Source: Hyposmocoma kahamanoa (lineage: Eukaryota > Arthropoda > Insecta > Lepidoptera > Cosmopterigidae). From it: a stretch of 64,000 nt of DNA. The stretch covers positions 20,217,201 through 20,281,200 of the forward strand of contig NW_020654810.1 of the NCBI RefSeq assembly GCF_003589595.1, read 5' to 3'. Shown one piece after another: positions 1 to 11,545 of the stretch (position 1 is the first letter of the stretch; every line of letters begins with the position of its first letter). A program made the translations under genes and the position numbers. The notes under the pieces are model-generated. The model was not told the origin of the DNA. It made no database searches and saw only the letters and a list, made by a program, of their open reading frames with translations.

Positions 1-700
1 TTTTTTTTTTCTTCTTTCTCTTTGTATTGGTATTGTTTATAAACTATCTTTGTATTCGTATTTTATAGCACTAAGATATTAAGATAATTCCGCTCAGTGC
101 AACATGTGTTTCATCTGTTAATAGTTGTGCGCTTTTAAAAACACTTGTCAATGTACAATAAACTAGTTATTAATGTAAATTGACAAAAGAAGCTTCAATC
201 ATTGCGCCGTATACTTTTCAAACCTTATCCATGTGACACAGGCACAATTTCTGACTACATTATTTCAACATTCTGCATACAATTTGGAAAAATACATGCA
301 AGACTGCATGCAAAAGATCAAGGTCTATCTGATTATATTGTTCGTGAATAACCGATTTTGTGGAACAATGCTATGCTTGCTTGTCTGTAACGCGTGATGG
401 ATAGTGATGTACGGCACACGTCATATTTATGCGTATGCAAATTATGATATTATCATATATTTCACATTTTTCCACAGTTGACTTTAAATCATGTCACTTT
501 GTCTTCATTTACCCTTATTTGGTCTTACGATATCTTCATTGTCATTTGATGGTCTGTATTATCTTGATCTTTTCTGAAATAATTACACTATCTACTTGTT
601 ATAACGACAAACAAAAGACATCGTAAGTTGGAGTAAAAACTAGCCGCCAACTTAAAATAGTGGATCAATAGTAGACTATAGTGTAAAAAAAGTGTACGTT
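1..700. other. Unique AT-rich DNA, no gene seen
   Basis: The stretch opens with a pyrimidine run (T with a few C) over about the first 22 bases. The rest is AT-rich, without coding-like composition or a repeat I can match elsewhere in the window. Short reading frames here look like chance. Confidence 0.6.
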
Positions 701-909
701 CCTTGTGAACGGGTTCGTCCGGGGTAGTACTGCCACTATTTCTGCCGCCAAGCAGTAATGTTAGCATTACTGGTGAAATTACAGGCACACGAGACAGGCA
801 GAGCCTAGCGATTTAAAACTTTGAGTAGCACTGCAACTGTTATGGACAGGCGTGTAGCTTACCGTCAGGCGCACGACTTGTTCGTCCCGTCACTTGATAT
901 TATAAAAAC
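701..909 (+). mobile_element. Family A element, copy 1 (internally deleted)
   Basis: This matches the family A consensus built from 22 copies in the window. It keeps the 5' part CCTTGTGAACGGGTTCGTCC and the 3' part GTGTAGCTTACCGTCAGGCG, and ends in TATTATAAAAACAAAAAC. The middle block found in full copies between the CAGCATTACTG motif and the GCGATTTAAA motif is shortened. Orientation is set by the A-rich 3' end. No tRNA-type boxes are evident. Confidence 0.85.
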
Positions 910-2253
910 AAAAACAATTATTTCGAAACATCTGCAACATCGGAACGTTTATTGATACTTACTAAAACAAAATAACTTTCTGACGAGTTGTACAAGCAAT
1001 AATGCAGGTATCTTTTGCCTTATCTACTTCGAAAAGCAATTTGGAATTAAAAACTATCGCATTATATCACTCGCGAACTATGCATCCAAATGTCACGATC
1101 CCAGTGAAAGCAAAAAACTCGCACGAATACTATCAGACTATTTCCAATGAATATCTTACAATAAGAAACAGGAAAAGAGTCCTTCATAGGAGAAGAATAG
1201 GACTTTTAATTTAATAAACTTTAAATTTGTGTCTGAGTCACAAACCATATAAATATTTTTTGCAGTTGGAATACCAACGGTCCATTTCGCAAGATTCCAA
1301 ATTAGGCCAAGTTACGCCAACAATTTGTAGACGATTTTGTCATTAAATGTAAATTCGACTACAGACGTTTTTAAGTAGAAGTCGGAACGTGAAAAAACAA
1401 TGTAATAACTTAACTACTCGACTCGTTTTCATTTTCTGCAATGGGCAAAGAATTCATTCTCAATTATTTGGCAGTTCTTCGAAAGATACGACGCGTCTGT
1501 TGGATAATTAATCAGAAATACAAAATGGGTTTTTTATCTTTGACTACGCCCATTTGGCGAATTTTTTAGTGTGCTGTCCACCCAAATGGTCAGTTAAAGC
1601 TGCTTTATGGTAGTTGCAATGTATTTATTATTATTGTAAATTGATTTTATTGTTAAATATATTCTTTAAATATAACGATTAAAAAGCATTAACACAAAGC
1701 ATATTTTAAAGAACATTAAAACGTTATCCAAAGTATATACTGATCAATATAGCATAAGTGTCCGTCCATAGCAAATGTAATACCTAAAAATTAACGCACC
1801 ACTAGGTCAATAAATAACAAAGCCTTACATTTTCAATTTAATGCACAATGCCTTTTAAATTCCGCGATTAAGTGACAATGGGTTAGCAAAATTTCCACTA
1901 CCGATATCCGGCGAGCGATAAGTGCACGCGCAGGGGTCGCGTGATATGCCAGCTAGTATTTATAGTTACACTGCGTAATCAACAACACCATCTCTGTGAC
2001 ATTTCTTATTGTTTTTCTTTAATTAGAGATAATAGTGCGCATGATCGTTGAATGTTGCTAGTGGAGCTGGCGCCTTGAAATCATGACAGCGTAGATGTTT
2101 ACAGAGCCTAAAAGCGTAGATTTCAAATGTTCACGACTTAAATTGTTTAAACAATTTCAACTGTATTGCTGATGTTAAGTCTACACAAAAAAAAAATAAA
2201 GATTCATGATGTTATAGAAATCAACGGTGAATCTCTTAGTAGCAAAGCTTGCT
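910..2253. other. Unique DNA; one CpG-rich patch at about 1905-1960
   Basis: Mostly AT-rich with no recognisable gene. Around 1905-1960 there is a CpG-rich patch (ATCCGGCGAGCGATAAGTG and CGCGCAGGGGTCGCGTG) followed by TATTTATAG at about 1968. This could be a regulatory or promoter piece, but no coding exon is visible beside it. Confidence 0.4.
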
Positions 2254-2430
2254 GTACCCGTCGTCCAATGGTTGGTACTGTAAGCGCTGGGTAAGGAGAT
2301 CCGTGGTTCGATTCCGAGAAGGGCCAATTTGGTAAGCGAATCTGAATTGGTTCAGTTCTGGGGATTCTGGGAGAAATTGCTTAACAAATTTGGATGATGA
2401 ATAATTAAGGCAATCCCAGGTGGTCACTAA
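2254..2430 (+). mobile_element. Family C tRNA-derived SINE, divergent copy 1
   Basis: The head is tRNA-like (CGTCCAATGGTTGGTACTG) followed by a B box GGTTCGATTCC. The body AATTGGTTCAGTTCTGGGG matches the 'AATTGGTTCTGGTCTGGGTG' body of the other C copies. It is the most diverged of the five C copies. Confidence 0.7.
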
Positions 2431-2581
2431 TGATATGATTAATAAACTTTCATTAAAAAAAACTGCGAACCGTAGTAAGTCAGAAACCTATATTGATTTA
2501 TTCTTTGAATTTCGGATTAAAATTAATGTGGTCGTCTGCCACATTACATTCATTTGCTAGTTCATTGTCGATGCTCTTCTG

Positions 2582-2992
2582 TATAAAACGCGCACTTTAG
2601 CCGCATTGGAAGAAGTGTTGCAACTCATCAACAGCTCAGGTGGTCGCAAAAAAGAACCAATGCCCCTGCAACCTAAAGTGGACATAATCGCTGTAATAAT
2701 TCACTCATTACGTGCGCAGCTAATTACCTGAATACTATTTTTGCAGTTCGTAAATCAGTGGGCACACCGCAATCGTCACTGACACATACGATTTCGCAAA
2801 GGAAAAACAATGTACCGAGGACGAAGTTCATGCAAGAACAAGACAAGCGATGAAGGTCCAAAGAAATTATTTCTCCGAAATACGCAAGAATCAACCAAAA
2901 ACAACAACAGATGTCAAACTGTTAAATATTCTGTTCACGACCGTTCGATTACCATAATTATCGCCACCCGAAACTTATTGTTGTACTTATAG
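2582..2992 (+). CDS. Possible small two-exon gene (TATA box, short intron, 60-residue frame)
   Basis: I do not recognise this product. In order, the sequence shows a TATA-like TATAAAA at 2582-2588, a possible donor CTCAG|GTGGTC at 2639/2640, an acceptor with a T-rich tract (CTATTTTTGCAG) ending at 2746, then a 60-codon frame 2810-2992 starting in the context AAACAATGT. The implied intron is 107 nt, a common short-intron size in insects, and CTAATTAC at about 2720 could serve as branch point. The predicted peptide is short, basic and polar (many K, R, N, S), has no signal peptide or recognisable domain, and ends in a hydrophobic tail of about 10 residues. All signals are individually weak and could be coincidence. 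Confidence 0.15.
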
Positions 2993-3191
2993 CATTCGAA
3001 TTTAAAAGCGTTAATTTTCTTCATCATCGCCAATATAAAACCTTAATTGGTATCGTTTCCCAATCGTGAGGTGATCGGCGGTGGGTGGTCAGATGCGCAT
3101 TTATGACAGTTCTCTCCATGCTACCAGTTGTGTTAAATATTGAAGTTACATTTCCAAGAAATCAAACAACATCTAAGATCTAATGCTTTAC

Positions 3192-3497
3192 TTAAACATT
3201 TACTTTAACATCGCCAATGTCATCAGTAGGACGTGATACTTTGCAGTCTTTACCACATAATGTGGAACAAAGCAACCCATGTAGGAATTGTTCTTTCCGA
3301 TAGTCATTTTGTATATCAAGAGATCTCATTAGAGTTTCCAAACAAATCTCGTGCTGCACTATAACCCAAATCAGCGGGGTGATCAACGTGACATTGAACG
3401 AACACGAGAGGTAATTAGCGCCGGACCACACACCGATGGTACTAACTGCGAAGGCGCTGTGCTGCCTTTCTTCCTTTAGGTCGTGTGAATCACGACT
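3192..3497 (-). CDS. Possible coding exon or gene fragment, function unknown
   Basis: A reading frame of about 101 codons is open from just after a TAA at 3498-3500 down to a stop at 3192. Base composition is noticeably less AT-rich than the flanks and codon use looks mixed rather than low-complexity. The peptide has a polar start, a hydrophobic segment of about 20 residues (with NVTLITPLIWVIV) and a mixed C-terminal part with KEQFLHGLLCSTLCGKDCK. There is no convincing ATG near the start, so it would have to be an internal or terminal exon; the upstream AG acceptor has a poor pyrimidine tract. I do not recognise the family. It could be a pseudogene fragment or a chance frame. Confidence 0.22.
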   Translation of the reverse strand, partial: SRDSHDLKEERQHSAFAVSTIGVWSGANYLSCSFNVTLITPLIWVIVQHEICLETLMRSLDIQNDYRKEQFLHGLLCSTLCGKDCKVSRPTDDIGDVKVNV

Positions 3498-5058
3498 TTA
3501 GTTTTAAATATCTTTCGAATTTAAAGTCTATACAGTGAGTATATGTAGTGAACGTAATGATAGGCAATACTGAATTAAAATATATTTTATTCCATGTTGA
3601 TGAAAATTACAGGAATTATAAATAAAACCGATTGCAGACAGAATAAATAAGTGAATAAACAGAAAGTTATGTTGACAATAGGAAGGTGCGTAATTTGTAA
3701 TGAGATGCCACATCTCTTTATTTAATAGATAACCAAATCACACAAGTTTGCAACGAGTTCTGAGGGTTCGGGCTCTTTATAAGTCCCATAATGACTCGCG
3801 GCTGATTGATTTGTTTGAAAAATATTACGTCATGTTCTTAAGTTGCACAATCATTAGAAAGGTGATCCTTAAAGACGATTAAACAAGACTGGACAGATCT
3901 TTCTTTATATCGTCAAAATATAAGAAATAAACTTATAATTACTTCATGATTATTTCATGTGCAGGATGTGTAAACATGAATTTAAAACATGGAAATCATT
4001 GAATATCCGGTAACGTCCTAAAGTTCTGTGTCATCTCCGTTGAATCACATCCACTTAGAAGCAATTTTGTGTAGTTTGCATTTTATTTCGTTGAAAGTTG
4101 GGCAATTGAATTGTGTCATCGTCGTACGACACGGATAATTTTATATCCTTTCGCTTTCGAAATAAGACCAAATCAAGAACTAAACTGTAAACCATTGAAC
4201 GTTTGTATATTTTTTGAAGTACTAACATGTTTATGTGAATATTAATAAAATTCAATCTGACTCAACAAATTTTGTGATCCAAATCCAAAATACGTTGTAC
4301 ACAGTACGTCCTAGTACTTTACAAGTAACAACGGTTGACATAAACATAAAGTTTCCAAGCAATGTAACTAACTTGCGAACATGACAGCGACAGTGTCGGA
4401 ATTTACTGAGCTACATGAACGTAGCGCCACTAATTTTAGTAAAAACATTTGCTATATATACTATAGCTTTGAAAATTCAATAAATTTGTTCGTATTACAA
4501 TGGTACTACACTATTGTATTTTATTCTGAATTCAGTCATTGCATCTTGTTATTTCTTTTCTTTATTCACTTTCGATTTATTCGTTATATCGATTTATCGA
4601 CTTTACTTGTAAATTGTATACTAGTGGCCAAACGGTGTACCTTCCTACCTATCTATTTTATGATAAGTGACTGGAGAATTGCAAGCTCAGTTTGAATTAG
4701 TATAGCAACGTCATTTCCAGTTTTTAAATTACTACGAATACATTTGTATAAAGTTAGGGTTTCACACAAAAAACGCTGACAGACTTAAAAAATGGTTTCA
4801 GTTACCTTAGAGCCTATCGGTGCCTTGAATGAACAATACGCCAACTTATTTTTTGAACATATTCAGTACTGTTCTTATTTCAATTTTCGTTTCTTTGTAT
4901 TTTTTTCTTCACAAATTTCGTTTTTTTTCCAATTTTGTTTTTTGTTCATTTATTTTTATTTTCAAAAATTCGGGGAGCAAATTATATTAGTAACTAAATA
5001 TGGTTGTTTACAAAAATAACAGAAAATGACCAAAAGATGAAGTTGGTGTAGCGACGCT
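3498..5058. other. AT-rich unique DNA
   Basis: Nothing recognisable. The frames here (for example 4381-4695 and 4792-5019) encode F/Y/I-rich peptides that simply reflect T-rich DNA, notably the T-rich stretch at about 4880-4970. Confidence 0.6.
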
Positions 5059-5229
5059 ATGTACACGGTGTAATTTTTATGCGCGGACGACGCAGAGATA
5101 CCGCGCGTTAGCACTATTCAAACGAGATTCAGTCGCAGTCAGTTAACTCTTGCGTACGTTTTATTGAGCCTTTACGGGACACTATACTAAACGCGCGTCG
5201 TCCGCGCGTAAAAAGTACGCCATGCGCAT
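5059..5229. mobile_element. Family K MITE-like element
   Basis: The ends are imperfect inverted repeats of about 35 bp. The left end contains ACACGGTGTAATTTTTATGC then GCGGACGACGC; the right end contains GCGTCGTCCGCGCGTAAAAA then GTACGCC. The interior is short and non-coding. A single end of the same family recurs at 8991-9046. The transposase class cannot be told because no clear target duplication is visible. Confidence 0.7.
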
Positions 5230-5276
5230 AAGAGCTTATTAAAGATAGGTATTGTCGATTCCAACTTATTTACGTT

Positions 5277-5660
5277 CTTTTTTTTTTTTTTTTTTTTTTT
5301 TATTGCGACTCGACAAAATGACTGCACCGCGCCTGATGGAAAGTGCGAATACAGTCCAGAGATGAGAGTAACGGATGGAAAACACAAATATCTTCACTCC
5401 GTCACTATCATTTTGCCGGTCTGGCCAAATGCACTGGATGTACACCAACTGATCCCTGAACGCGATTCGCAAAAGCGTTTCACTGTGGAGGGTTTTCCGC
5501 CGTGTGTACTGTGGTCGCTATCCAGTCGGCACAGAGCCTACCACAATGCTAAGCAGATGGACACTTGTGACGCCCTCGGTCGCCTCTTACGACCCCCACG
5601 GGCATGTATGGGGAGGCGACAATGTATTCTTAAGCCGTCGCCCCACGGCTAAAAATTTAG
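5277..5660 (-). mobile_element. 3' end of a non-LTR retrotransposon-like element
   Basis: On the minus strand this segment ends in a run of about 20 A (T run at 5279-5300), preceded by CTTTCCATCAGGCGCGG, which resembles the 3' termini of many lepidopteran LINEs (family knowledge from memory). Further upstream it contains GGTCGTAAGAGGCGACCGAG, another motif recalled from lepidopteran retroelements. It is clearly less AT-rich than its flanks. Reading frames of 96 and 65 codons on the plus strand are antisense shadows of this element. Confidence 0.65.
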
Positions 5661-5863
5661 AATATAAAAAAATTAAGAATAAGTTTAGAATGAGAAACTA
5701 GGATCCAAATAACTTGTTGTTCTACAGGGCGGATTTTATACGGCCTCCGAGGTATATCACCGAGCTATGAACCAAAACTTTTCCCAGGCGGGGTACTTAG
5801 TTTGTTAATGTGTGTTCTAGTTTATCTATAATTTTTTTACACAATATCAAAAGTATACCAAAA

Positions 5864-6111
5864 GTTGTAAAAGAGTTCGTTCAGGGATGTTCTGCCACCT
5901 TATATTTAATCTGTCGCTAAGCAGTACTGTGAGCATTACTGCGGTCCGGTTTTGCAGTGACAACTTATGTCTCAGGGTAATGGGCGCAGTGGCAGTGCCC
6001 CTCACTTCTTTGTCCTTAAAGCTCTGAGTTTCACTCTAAATACTATGACAGGAGTGTCGCTGACCACCAGGCGCACGTCTAGTTCGTACCGTGACTTGGT
6101 ATCATAAAACA
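5864..6111 (+). mobile_element. Family A element, copy 2 (diverged)
   Basis: It keeps the order of family A blocks: AAAGAGTTCGTTCAGGG, GTGAGCATTACTGCGGTCCG, CAACTTATGTCTCAGGG, GCGCAGTGGCAGTGCCCCTC and an end in TATCATAAAACAA. Part of the middle (the AAGGGTAAGGGTGCTGG block) is missing and the final third is strongly diverged. Confidence 0.8.
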
Positions 6112-6369
6112 ATTTGACTATTGCACAGTTCCCGCACTTCAGCACTTTCTCTCAAGGCGGCGTGGATTTATTTCGTGTGTGACCATTGGTGGTACAACCC
6201 GCCTGGTGAGATCTCCCATCGGAGAGTTGTCCGTACTTCACTGTTGGTGCAGCCGAGGTTAAAGTTTAACAAGTAACCCTTACTCAATACCTTTGTGCTT
6301 TGGCTGTCATCTTTCAATAATTCGTTACGGCAATTTACATAAATTTAAGGACTACACTTGCTTCTACAG

Positions 6370-6525
6370 GCAGTTCGTCATCATCTTCAGTCTATCGTAT
6401 TCCAATGCGGGCCATTTCGTCCAGTCCTTGGCTTGTCGCATCCATCCGCTAGCAGCAGCCTTTCACAAATCGTCACACCATTTGGCCCGAGAGTGTCCTA
6501 CACAACGTTTGCCGAGCCGTGGTCT
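6370..6525 (-). pseudogene. Non-LTR retrotransposon reverse transcriptase, C-terminal fragment
   Basis: The minus strand reads about 52 residues with one in-frame TGA after a CDDL motif. The pattern RPRLGKR...AKWCDDL then KAAASGWMRQAKDWTKW is the conserved end of endonuclease/reverse-transcriptase ORFs of lepidopteran LINEs, where a GRP..RW.DD motif is followed about 10-15 residues later by W...AQDR..W. The element is a dead remnant: it has a stop and lacks all RT core motifs. It would have worked in target-primed reverse transcription. It lies directly beside family F copy 1 and is clearly less AT-rich than its flanks. Confidence 0.7.
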
Positions 6526-6600
6526 CCCTTCAAGAACAAGCGAGTTCGTCCCCCATCGGTTATCGAGTTTTCTACAGACGGGTAAATTCTTGAAACTCCA

Positions 6601-6896
6601 TTAAAAAAATACCGACCTCAAAAGTTCTTGGAATTACGTCTATTTGCCAAGTTTTATTGCAATCGGTTACCAGAAAATGCGCGAAACCGGCTACATCCCC
6701 TAGTTTGCCACCCTTAGAGGTGGAATATTTTCTTCAAATTTAAATGGGATCAATATTGAGGTACCCCCTTTCCAACAAAAAAAGAATCATCAAAATCGGT
6801 TCACAAATTTAGAGTTTTCGCGTAACATACTCGTACATACAAAAAAAAGACGATACATTCGAATTGAGAACCTCCTCCTATTTTGGAGTCGGTTGA
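6601..6896 (-). mobile_element. Family F repeat, copy 1 (near full length)
   Basis: This is the lepidopteran repeat with GAGAACCTCCTCCTATTTTG (minus strand reads GGAGGAGGTTCTCAATTCG) and the internal blocks GGTGGAATATTTTCTTCAAA and CAAGTTTTATTGCAATCGG. Its two ends, ACCGACCTCAAAAG and TTTTGGAGTCGGTT, are inverted copies of each other over about 12 bp, suggesting a terminal inverted repeat. Other copies lie at 11228-11545, 17582-17680, 38220-38483 and 49935-50188. Confidence 0.8.
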
Positions 6897-8109
6897 AAAT
6901 ATGTAAGTGTATCAAATATGTATCATGTATTATAATGTCTAGTTTATTTATTATCGAGTGTAGGTACTAGTTTGTGCACAACTCACAATAATTTAATGAG
7001 TACATCTCGCTCTAGCATGTAATTAGAGGATTACTATATTGGCTTCGTTCTGCTTTATATCATTTCAATGTCATCTAGTAATAATAAGCTGTTGTTGTAA
7101 CAAATAAAATAAATAAATAAAATCCCTGTGCTGTCTAATACCTATTTCGTTGTACGTACATCATATACACATATACAGAGCCATAAAATATTTTCTGACG
7201 CAATACTGGCTATATGAAACTACCGTCCGCTGTAGATATCAAACATGGTCGTACAAATTGCATAATTGGAGCCAAATTTATCAGTGAAAGTGAGGTATAG
7301 TCGCTAATGTAATGCGTCTTAATGATGGATAGCGCGACGCGACGAAATGTGCTCCTGCGCATAGAAAGCTTGCCAGTAATTTATGGATTTCACTCTCTAT
7401 TGTTATAATTGGTGTTAAAGATTAATGTGGACAAGGCATTAAATATTAGAAGATTGCAATTAAATTTTATGTTCTCTGTTGTATTAAAAAAATACTGTGT
7501 TTTTAATCATTCTTTACATTTCTTCTGATACCTTAGTTCGTTAATATTTATTTTAAGCTTTGTAGCACACAGAGCTTTGTAGCTTTTTATCTTCTTTAAG
7601 TTTCGACTCAATGATCTGAATAATAATTAAGTATTAGTGGTTCCAGCTTGTATACATTTCCTCTAAAAATAGTACAATAGATTACAACAAAGGAAAGTTT
7701 ATTATTACACGGGCCCCTAAATTCTCCAGCTACATTTTATGATCGAATGATTTACAATGATGCTGAGCTGTCACCTTCAATATAGTTAATAGTATGGTAA
7801 AGTCGTGTAAACTTTTCTATTTTAAATTTATCAATATGTCTTCTTTATTGGTTAGTACGTCGTTGGGTAAATAAAATTAATGTATTTGTAATAGGCTTTA
7901 CAATCACATGAATAAACTTTAGTAGCATTACTTAAAACCAACTTAGTATGGAATTTTCTTTTCATTATTGGATTTATTGCTTGTTTTATTTGAATTAGGT
8001 AAACATGGCTGCACATTATGCAATAGTCATTCTCTTAAACCTTTATATGAATGAATATTGCGTCAAACATTATTAATACAGTTAATAGTTAAATTTGTAT
8101 TGCTAATCT
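6897..8109. other. AT-rich unique DNA
   Basis: No gene or matched repeat seen. A simple A/T stretch (AATAAAATAAATAAATAAAA) lies at about 7102-7124 and could be the tail of a decayed retroelement. Confidence 0.55.
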
Positions 8110-8275
8110 ATTATTTTTTGTGAAATTACTCCACTAGTTTGTTATAATAATTAATACAAAGACTGAACACAGAAAAAATTCTTTCGATCCAGTCGGATTC
8201 GAACCGACGTCTACTAGGAAACCGCGCCAGACGCTATGCCAACTAAGCCACAGAACGAACCAGCGGATCTTTTGT
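8110..8275 (-). mobile_element. Family E tRNA-derived SINE, copy 1
   Basis: On the minus strand the A box TGGCTTAGTTGG and B box GGTTCGAATCC both fit the RNA polymerase III consensus exactly, about 40 bp apart. After the tRNA-like head come CTGGATCGAAAGAATTTTTT and a tail reading ATTAATTATTATAACAAAC. It is a SINE and not a tRNA gene, because the acceptor ends do not pair and the same tail recurs at 52430-52560. Confidence 0.85.
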
Positions 8276-8505
8276 ACTTGGTTTTTAACGACTGGTGTTA
8301 ACAATTATAATAAATAAAAGAGTTAATAGTCTTTTGTTTTCGAATTAGTATCAATGGAGAAACCGATTATGTATAACCAGAATATTTCCAACCAACGAGA
8401 TCGTGTTAATAATTCACGTGCGGTACGTTCATTGTGATTTCTTTTTCGTTTGACTTTTAAAAACCAATAACACATACTTTAATCCAACCTAACATATCTT
8501 TATCT

Positions 8506-8545
8506 AAATATCTTTTTTCACCTACAAAGGTGAAAAAAGATATTT
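8506..8545. repeat. Perfect short hairpin, 18-bp arms, 4-nt loop
   Basis: Arms 8506-8523 and 8528-8545 are exact reverse complements (AAATATCTTTTTTCACCT and its complement) around the loop ACAA. No similar sequence occurs elsewhere in the window. Confidence 0.9.
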
Positions 8546-8990
8546 ACACTTCGTACAATTTGATGTAGATTACCAAAGGGTCTAATTTCGACACCGATTA
8601 TTTTTGTTTTGAAATCGTTCTGATCATTTAATTGCAAAATAATAAGCATCGCGTGTCTAAAGGGCGATTTCGCATCTAAGACAACCAATTTATGATGACC
8701 TGTAATACTCGTCATGATTCTACTAATAACGTGTGTTTACTTCGTTATACGTTTCGAGGCGAGATAGGTCAAGTTATGGTTGTCAGAAGTAAGAAACACC
8801 AAAAAATAAAAAGTTCATGTCAAACGAGATAGATTACAAGCTATCATTATTACAATTAGACAATTACGAGGCCTCATTTCCTAGTTTAAAATAATTACCA
8901 GGTGCTTGAAGGTTTGTGTTACGAAATCATTATGTTCGTAAGTGAGTTTAACTCGGAAATAAAGGTTTTGACGTTGGCGTGGTGATCTTT

Positions 8991-9046
8991 CGGGCCTGTG
9001 CACACGGCGTATTTTTTACGCGCAGAGAACGTGTGTTATATGAAGG
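8991..9046. mobile_element. Family K end fragment
   Basis: It contains GTGCACACGGCGTATTTTTT followed by ACGCGCAGAGAACG, matching the terminal repeat of the K element at 5059-5229. Only one end is present. Confidence 0.55.
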
Positions 9047-9305
9047 CGCGTTTACAAAATTAATAAATAATGTTTCGCTTTTAAAGCTCAGTAAGATCGA
9101 GATTGAAATGTCAGATATGGTAGTTAGCCCATTAACGGTAGCTGTACTCCAATGAGTATAATCATATTTCTAGATAACCATCCTATGTTAATAAGATTTA
9201 TTATTCAGTTTTAGACACCAAAATATGGGTAGTTTTAAATTTAGTGTCATTATATTTTTTTCCTTTAGTATTTTCCTAAATAATATTTTCAGATATCAAG
9301 TTCAT

Positions 9306-9453
9306 AGTTTTCGCGGTTGTTACACATAAGAAATGAAACTATTTTTCCGGGTTTAAATCAGTCAACCATGAAACCTGTAAAGGGCCCGAAACGGTTTGTT
9401 TGAAAAACCATATACACGCGAATTAAATCTGGAAAAATAGTTTCATTTCCTAA
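9306..9453. mobile_element. Family G fold-back element, copy 1
   Basis: The left part is TTTTCGCGGTTGTTACACAT then AAATGAAACTATTTTTCCGG. The right part, AAAAATAGTTTCATTTCC, is its reverse complement. The centre reads AACCATGAAACCTGTAAAGG then GCCCGAAACGG and TTTGTTTGAAAAA. The arms are about 30 bp. No coding capacity. Confidence 0.85.
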
Positions 9454-10678
9454 ATATTTTCAGATCTTTGTAACATTACAAAAAAAATAAAATTTCGTAA
9501 GAAAAGTATGTTACCTTACATTTATATTTGGCTGACAATATTTCGACGCCGTCGCCGCCTATGAACATAACCGGCGTAAAATCGGCGTAACAAAACTTTG
9601 TTTTATTTTAATTAAGTATCAACCTCTTTGCTAATTATTTACAATATTCCAATGCAGTATTGCCGTGCAATTAAGATTACGGAACATCTAAACATCTTAA
9701 TTATAAAAAATTTAAATTAAAAGAGTGATTTTTTATGTGATAGTTCTTTTTTACAAACATTATTTAAGTTGACTTATTAACAGTACTTACCGTAACTGTT
9801 GAAGTATTAGTTATTATGTAAAAAACGTTGAAAAACTTAATTTAAATAATGTTTTAGGTTTTTTAAACACCTGAAAAATGTATATCCCGTCGATTTGACG
9901 CCGATCACGCCGCCACTGCCGGTTGAAAAACCAGAAGCCGCCATCGACGTATTTATGATCCACGCACATCTCTAGACTTAGGGGAAAGACGATATGTGAT
10001 GTGAATATTTTGTCCTATTCAATTTACAATCTAAAAACATAAAATAAAATTACTAGTAATCGAATACTGCTACGGTAAAGCTTCATTGCTACCTTGTCAA
10101 GTTTTCTCTTACAATAAATTTACGTACACAAGGAAGCTGAAGTTAATAATAATTAAATTTTAATTAAAACCCCGAGGGAGAACAATAAACTTAGCAAAAA
10201 CTGGACCGAATGCAATCTGCTTTTGTATCTTATGATTTACGACAACATTCTTGCGCGCGCGCACAATAGCCTACCAGCGGTTTTCGGCTCTCTGCCTTCC
10301 TGAACACTGTGTTTGGAAACAAAAATGTCACAGCGGCAATTATATTCATAGTCACTTATTTCTCACGATACAATATTACGGTGTGACTGAGCTCGGAGAT
10401 GAAATAATATACGAGTATAGGTATCTTACCATGTCAAAAATCTAAGCAATACATACTACAATCAAATGTTACTGATGACCTAATAGAACAGACTAGCGTA
10501 AGATGAACTCGCAATACACATAACAATATTTAGTAAATCTAATGGAGAAATATGAAGACAGATTCATTGTGGCACCAACGACGCGAAAGTTCCATATTCT
10601 AAGTTGGGATCTCTATATTGCGTGCCAATGTTGGAAAATAATATTTGGAAGGCCAATAGCTGGAAAACAATATTTTAA
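9454..10678. other. AT-rich unique DNA with a CpG run at about 10250
   Basis: No gene seen. TTGCGCGCGCGCACAATAGC at about 10250-10270 stands out from the AT-rich surroundings. The frames at 10251-10445 and 10542-10760 have no coding character, and the second runs into a SINE. Confidence 0.5.
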
Positions 10679-10827
10679 CCGCCTCTGTAGCCAAACGATT
10701 ACCAGGCTGGTCTGCCACGCAGAAGTCCCGGGTTCGATGCTGGGAGAAATATTTGTATAGCCTACATTTATTTCTCTCGTGAGTTCGGGTGTAATTTGTG
10801 GTTATCTACGTGTGTGTCCAAGACACG
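10679..10827 (+). mobile_element. Family B tRNA-derived SINE, copy 1 (3' truncated)
   Basis: The head GTAGCCAAACGATTACCAGG is A-box-like and is followed by the B box region GGTTCGATGCTGG. The body AATATTTGTATAGCCTACAT then TTATTTCTCTCGTGAG matches the other B copies. It stops after GTGTGTCCAAGACACGG, so the CAGGGTTTCCCTAGTGCGGG segment and ATT tail are missing. Confidence 0.85.
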
Positions 10828-11227
10828 GAAGAAAAAACAATGGAAGTACTTTAAGGCTCGATTACTTACAGAGCCGCTGTCCTCAAAACTCACACATTCA
10901 TTATTTGAAACACTACGAAATCTTGGACGCAGTTTAAAATTTTCAAAGAAATAACAAATTCTGGACTGTTAATATAATTTCAACCTTACCCTGTTCGCAT
11001 AACGGATTTAATTGTCGATCCACTGATAAGACTAACTGATCAGTGACGCAATACGATTTACAATTATGGACCGTAAAAAGTATTGGTTTGGTTTTTAATT
11101 TTAAAGATTTCGGCTTACAGACAATTTTGCCTTCGCATAATTACATTTTCGTTAAGTACCTAATTGCTAATTGAATAACATTAATTTGAACTTCGATTGA
11201 ATCACCTGATTCTGAGCGTCTATTATT

Positions 11228-11545
11228 TTTAACCGACTCTAAAAAAGGAGGAGGGTCTCAATTCGACTGCATTTTTTTTGTGTGTATGTTACGCGATAAC
11301 TCCGTCATTTGTGAACCGCTTTCGATGATTCTTTTTTTAATTAAAAAAGGTGGTTGGTTGGTCTGTAGTGGGCCTATTCAAATTTGAATAAAATATTCCA
11401 TCGTGTTCCAAGAGTGGGAAATTGGAGGATATATCCGGTTTATTGCATTTCACTCACTTTCCGTTAACCGATTTTAATAAAATTTGGCAAATAAATGTAA
11501 CGAACACAGCAAAACCGGATTAGTAAACTCCTTGAGATCTTTTTT
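11228..11545 (+). mobile_element. Family F repeat, copy 2
   Basis: It begins AACCGACTCTAAAAAAGG and AGGAGGGTCTCAATTCG. It then carries ATGTTACGCGATAACTCCG, a T-rich block, AATAAAATATTCCATC and GATTTTAATAAAATTTGGC, in the same order as copy 1 on the opposite strand. Confidence 0.8.

Noticed and set aside
5187..5472. Lysine-rich frames with long K runs
   Set aside because: They read the A tail of the minus-strand retroelement at 5277-5300.
8200..8275. Possible true tRNA gene
   Set aside because: A and B boxes are perfect, but acceptor ends do not pair and a SINE tail follows; the same holds for 36278, 52490 and the B and C families.
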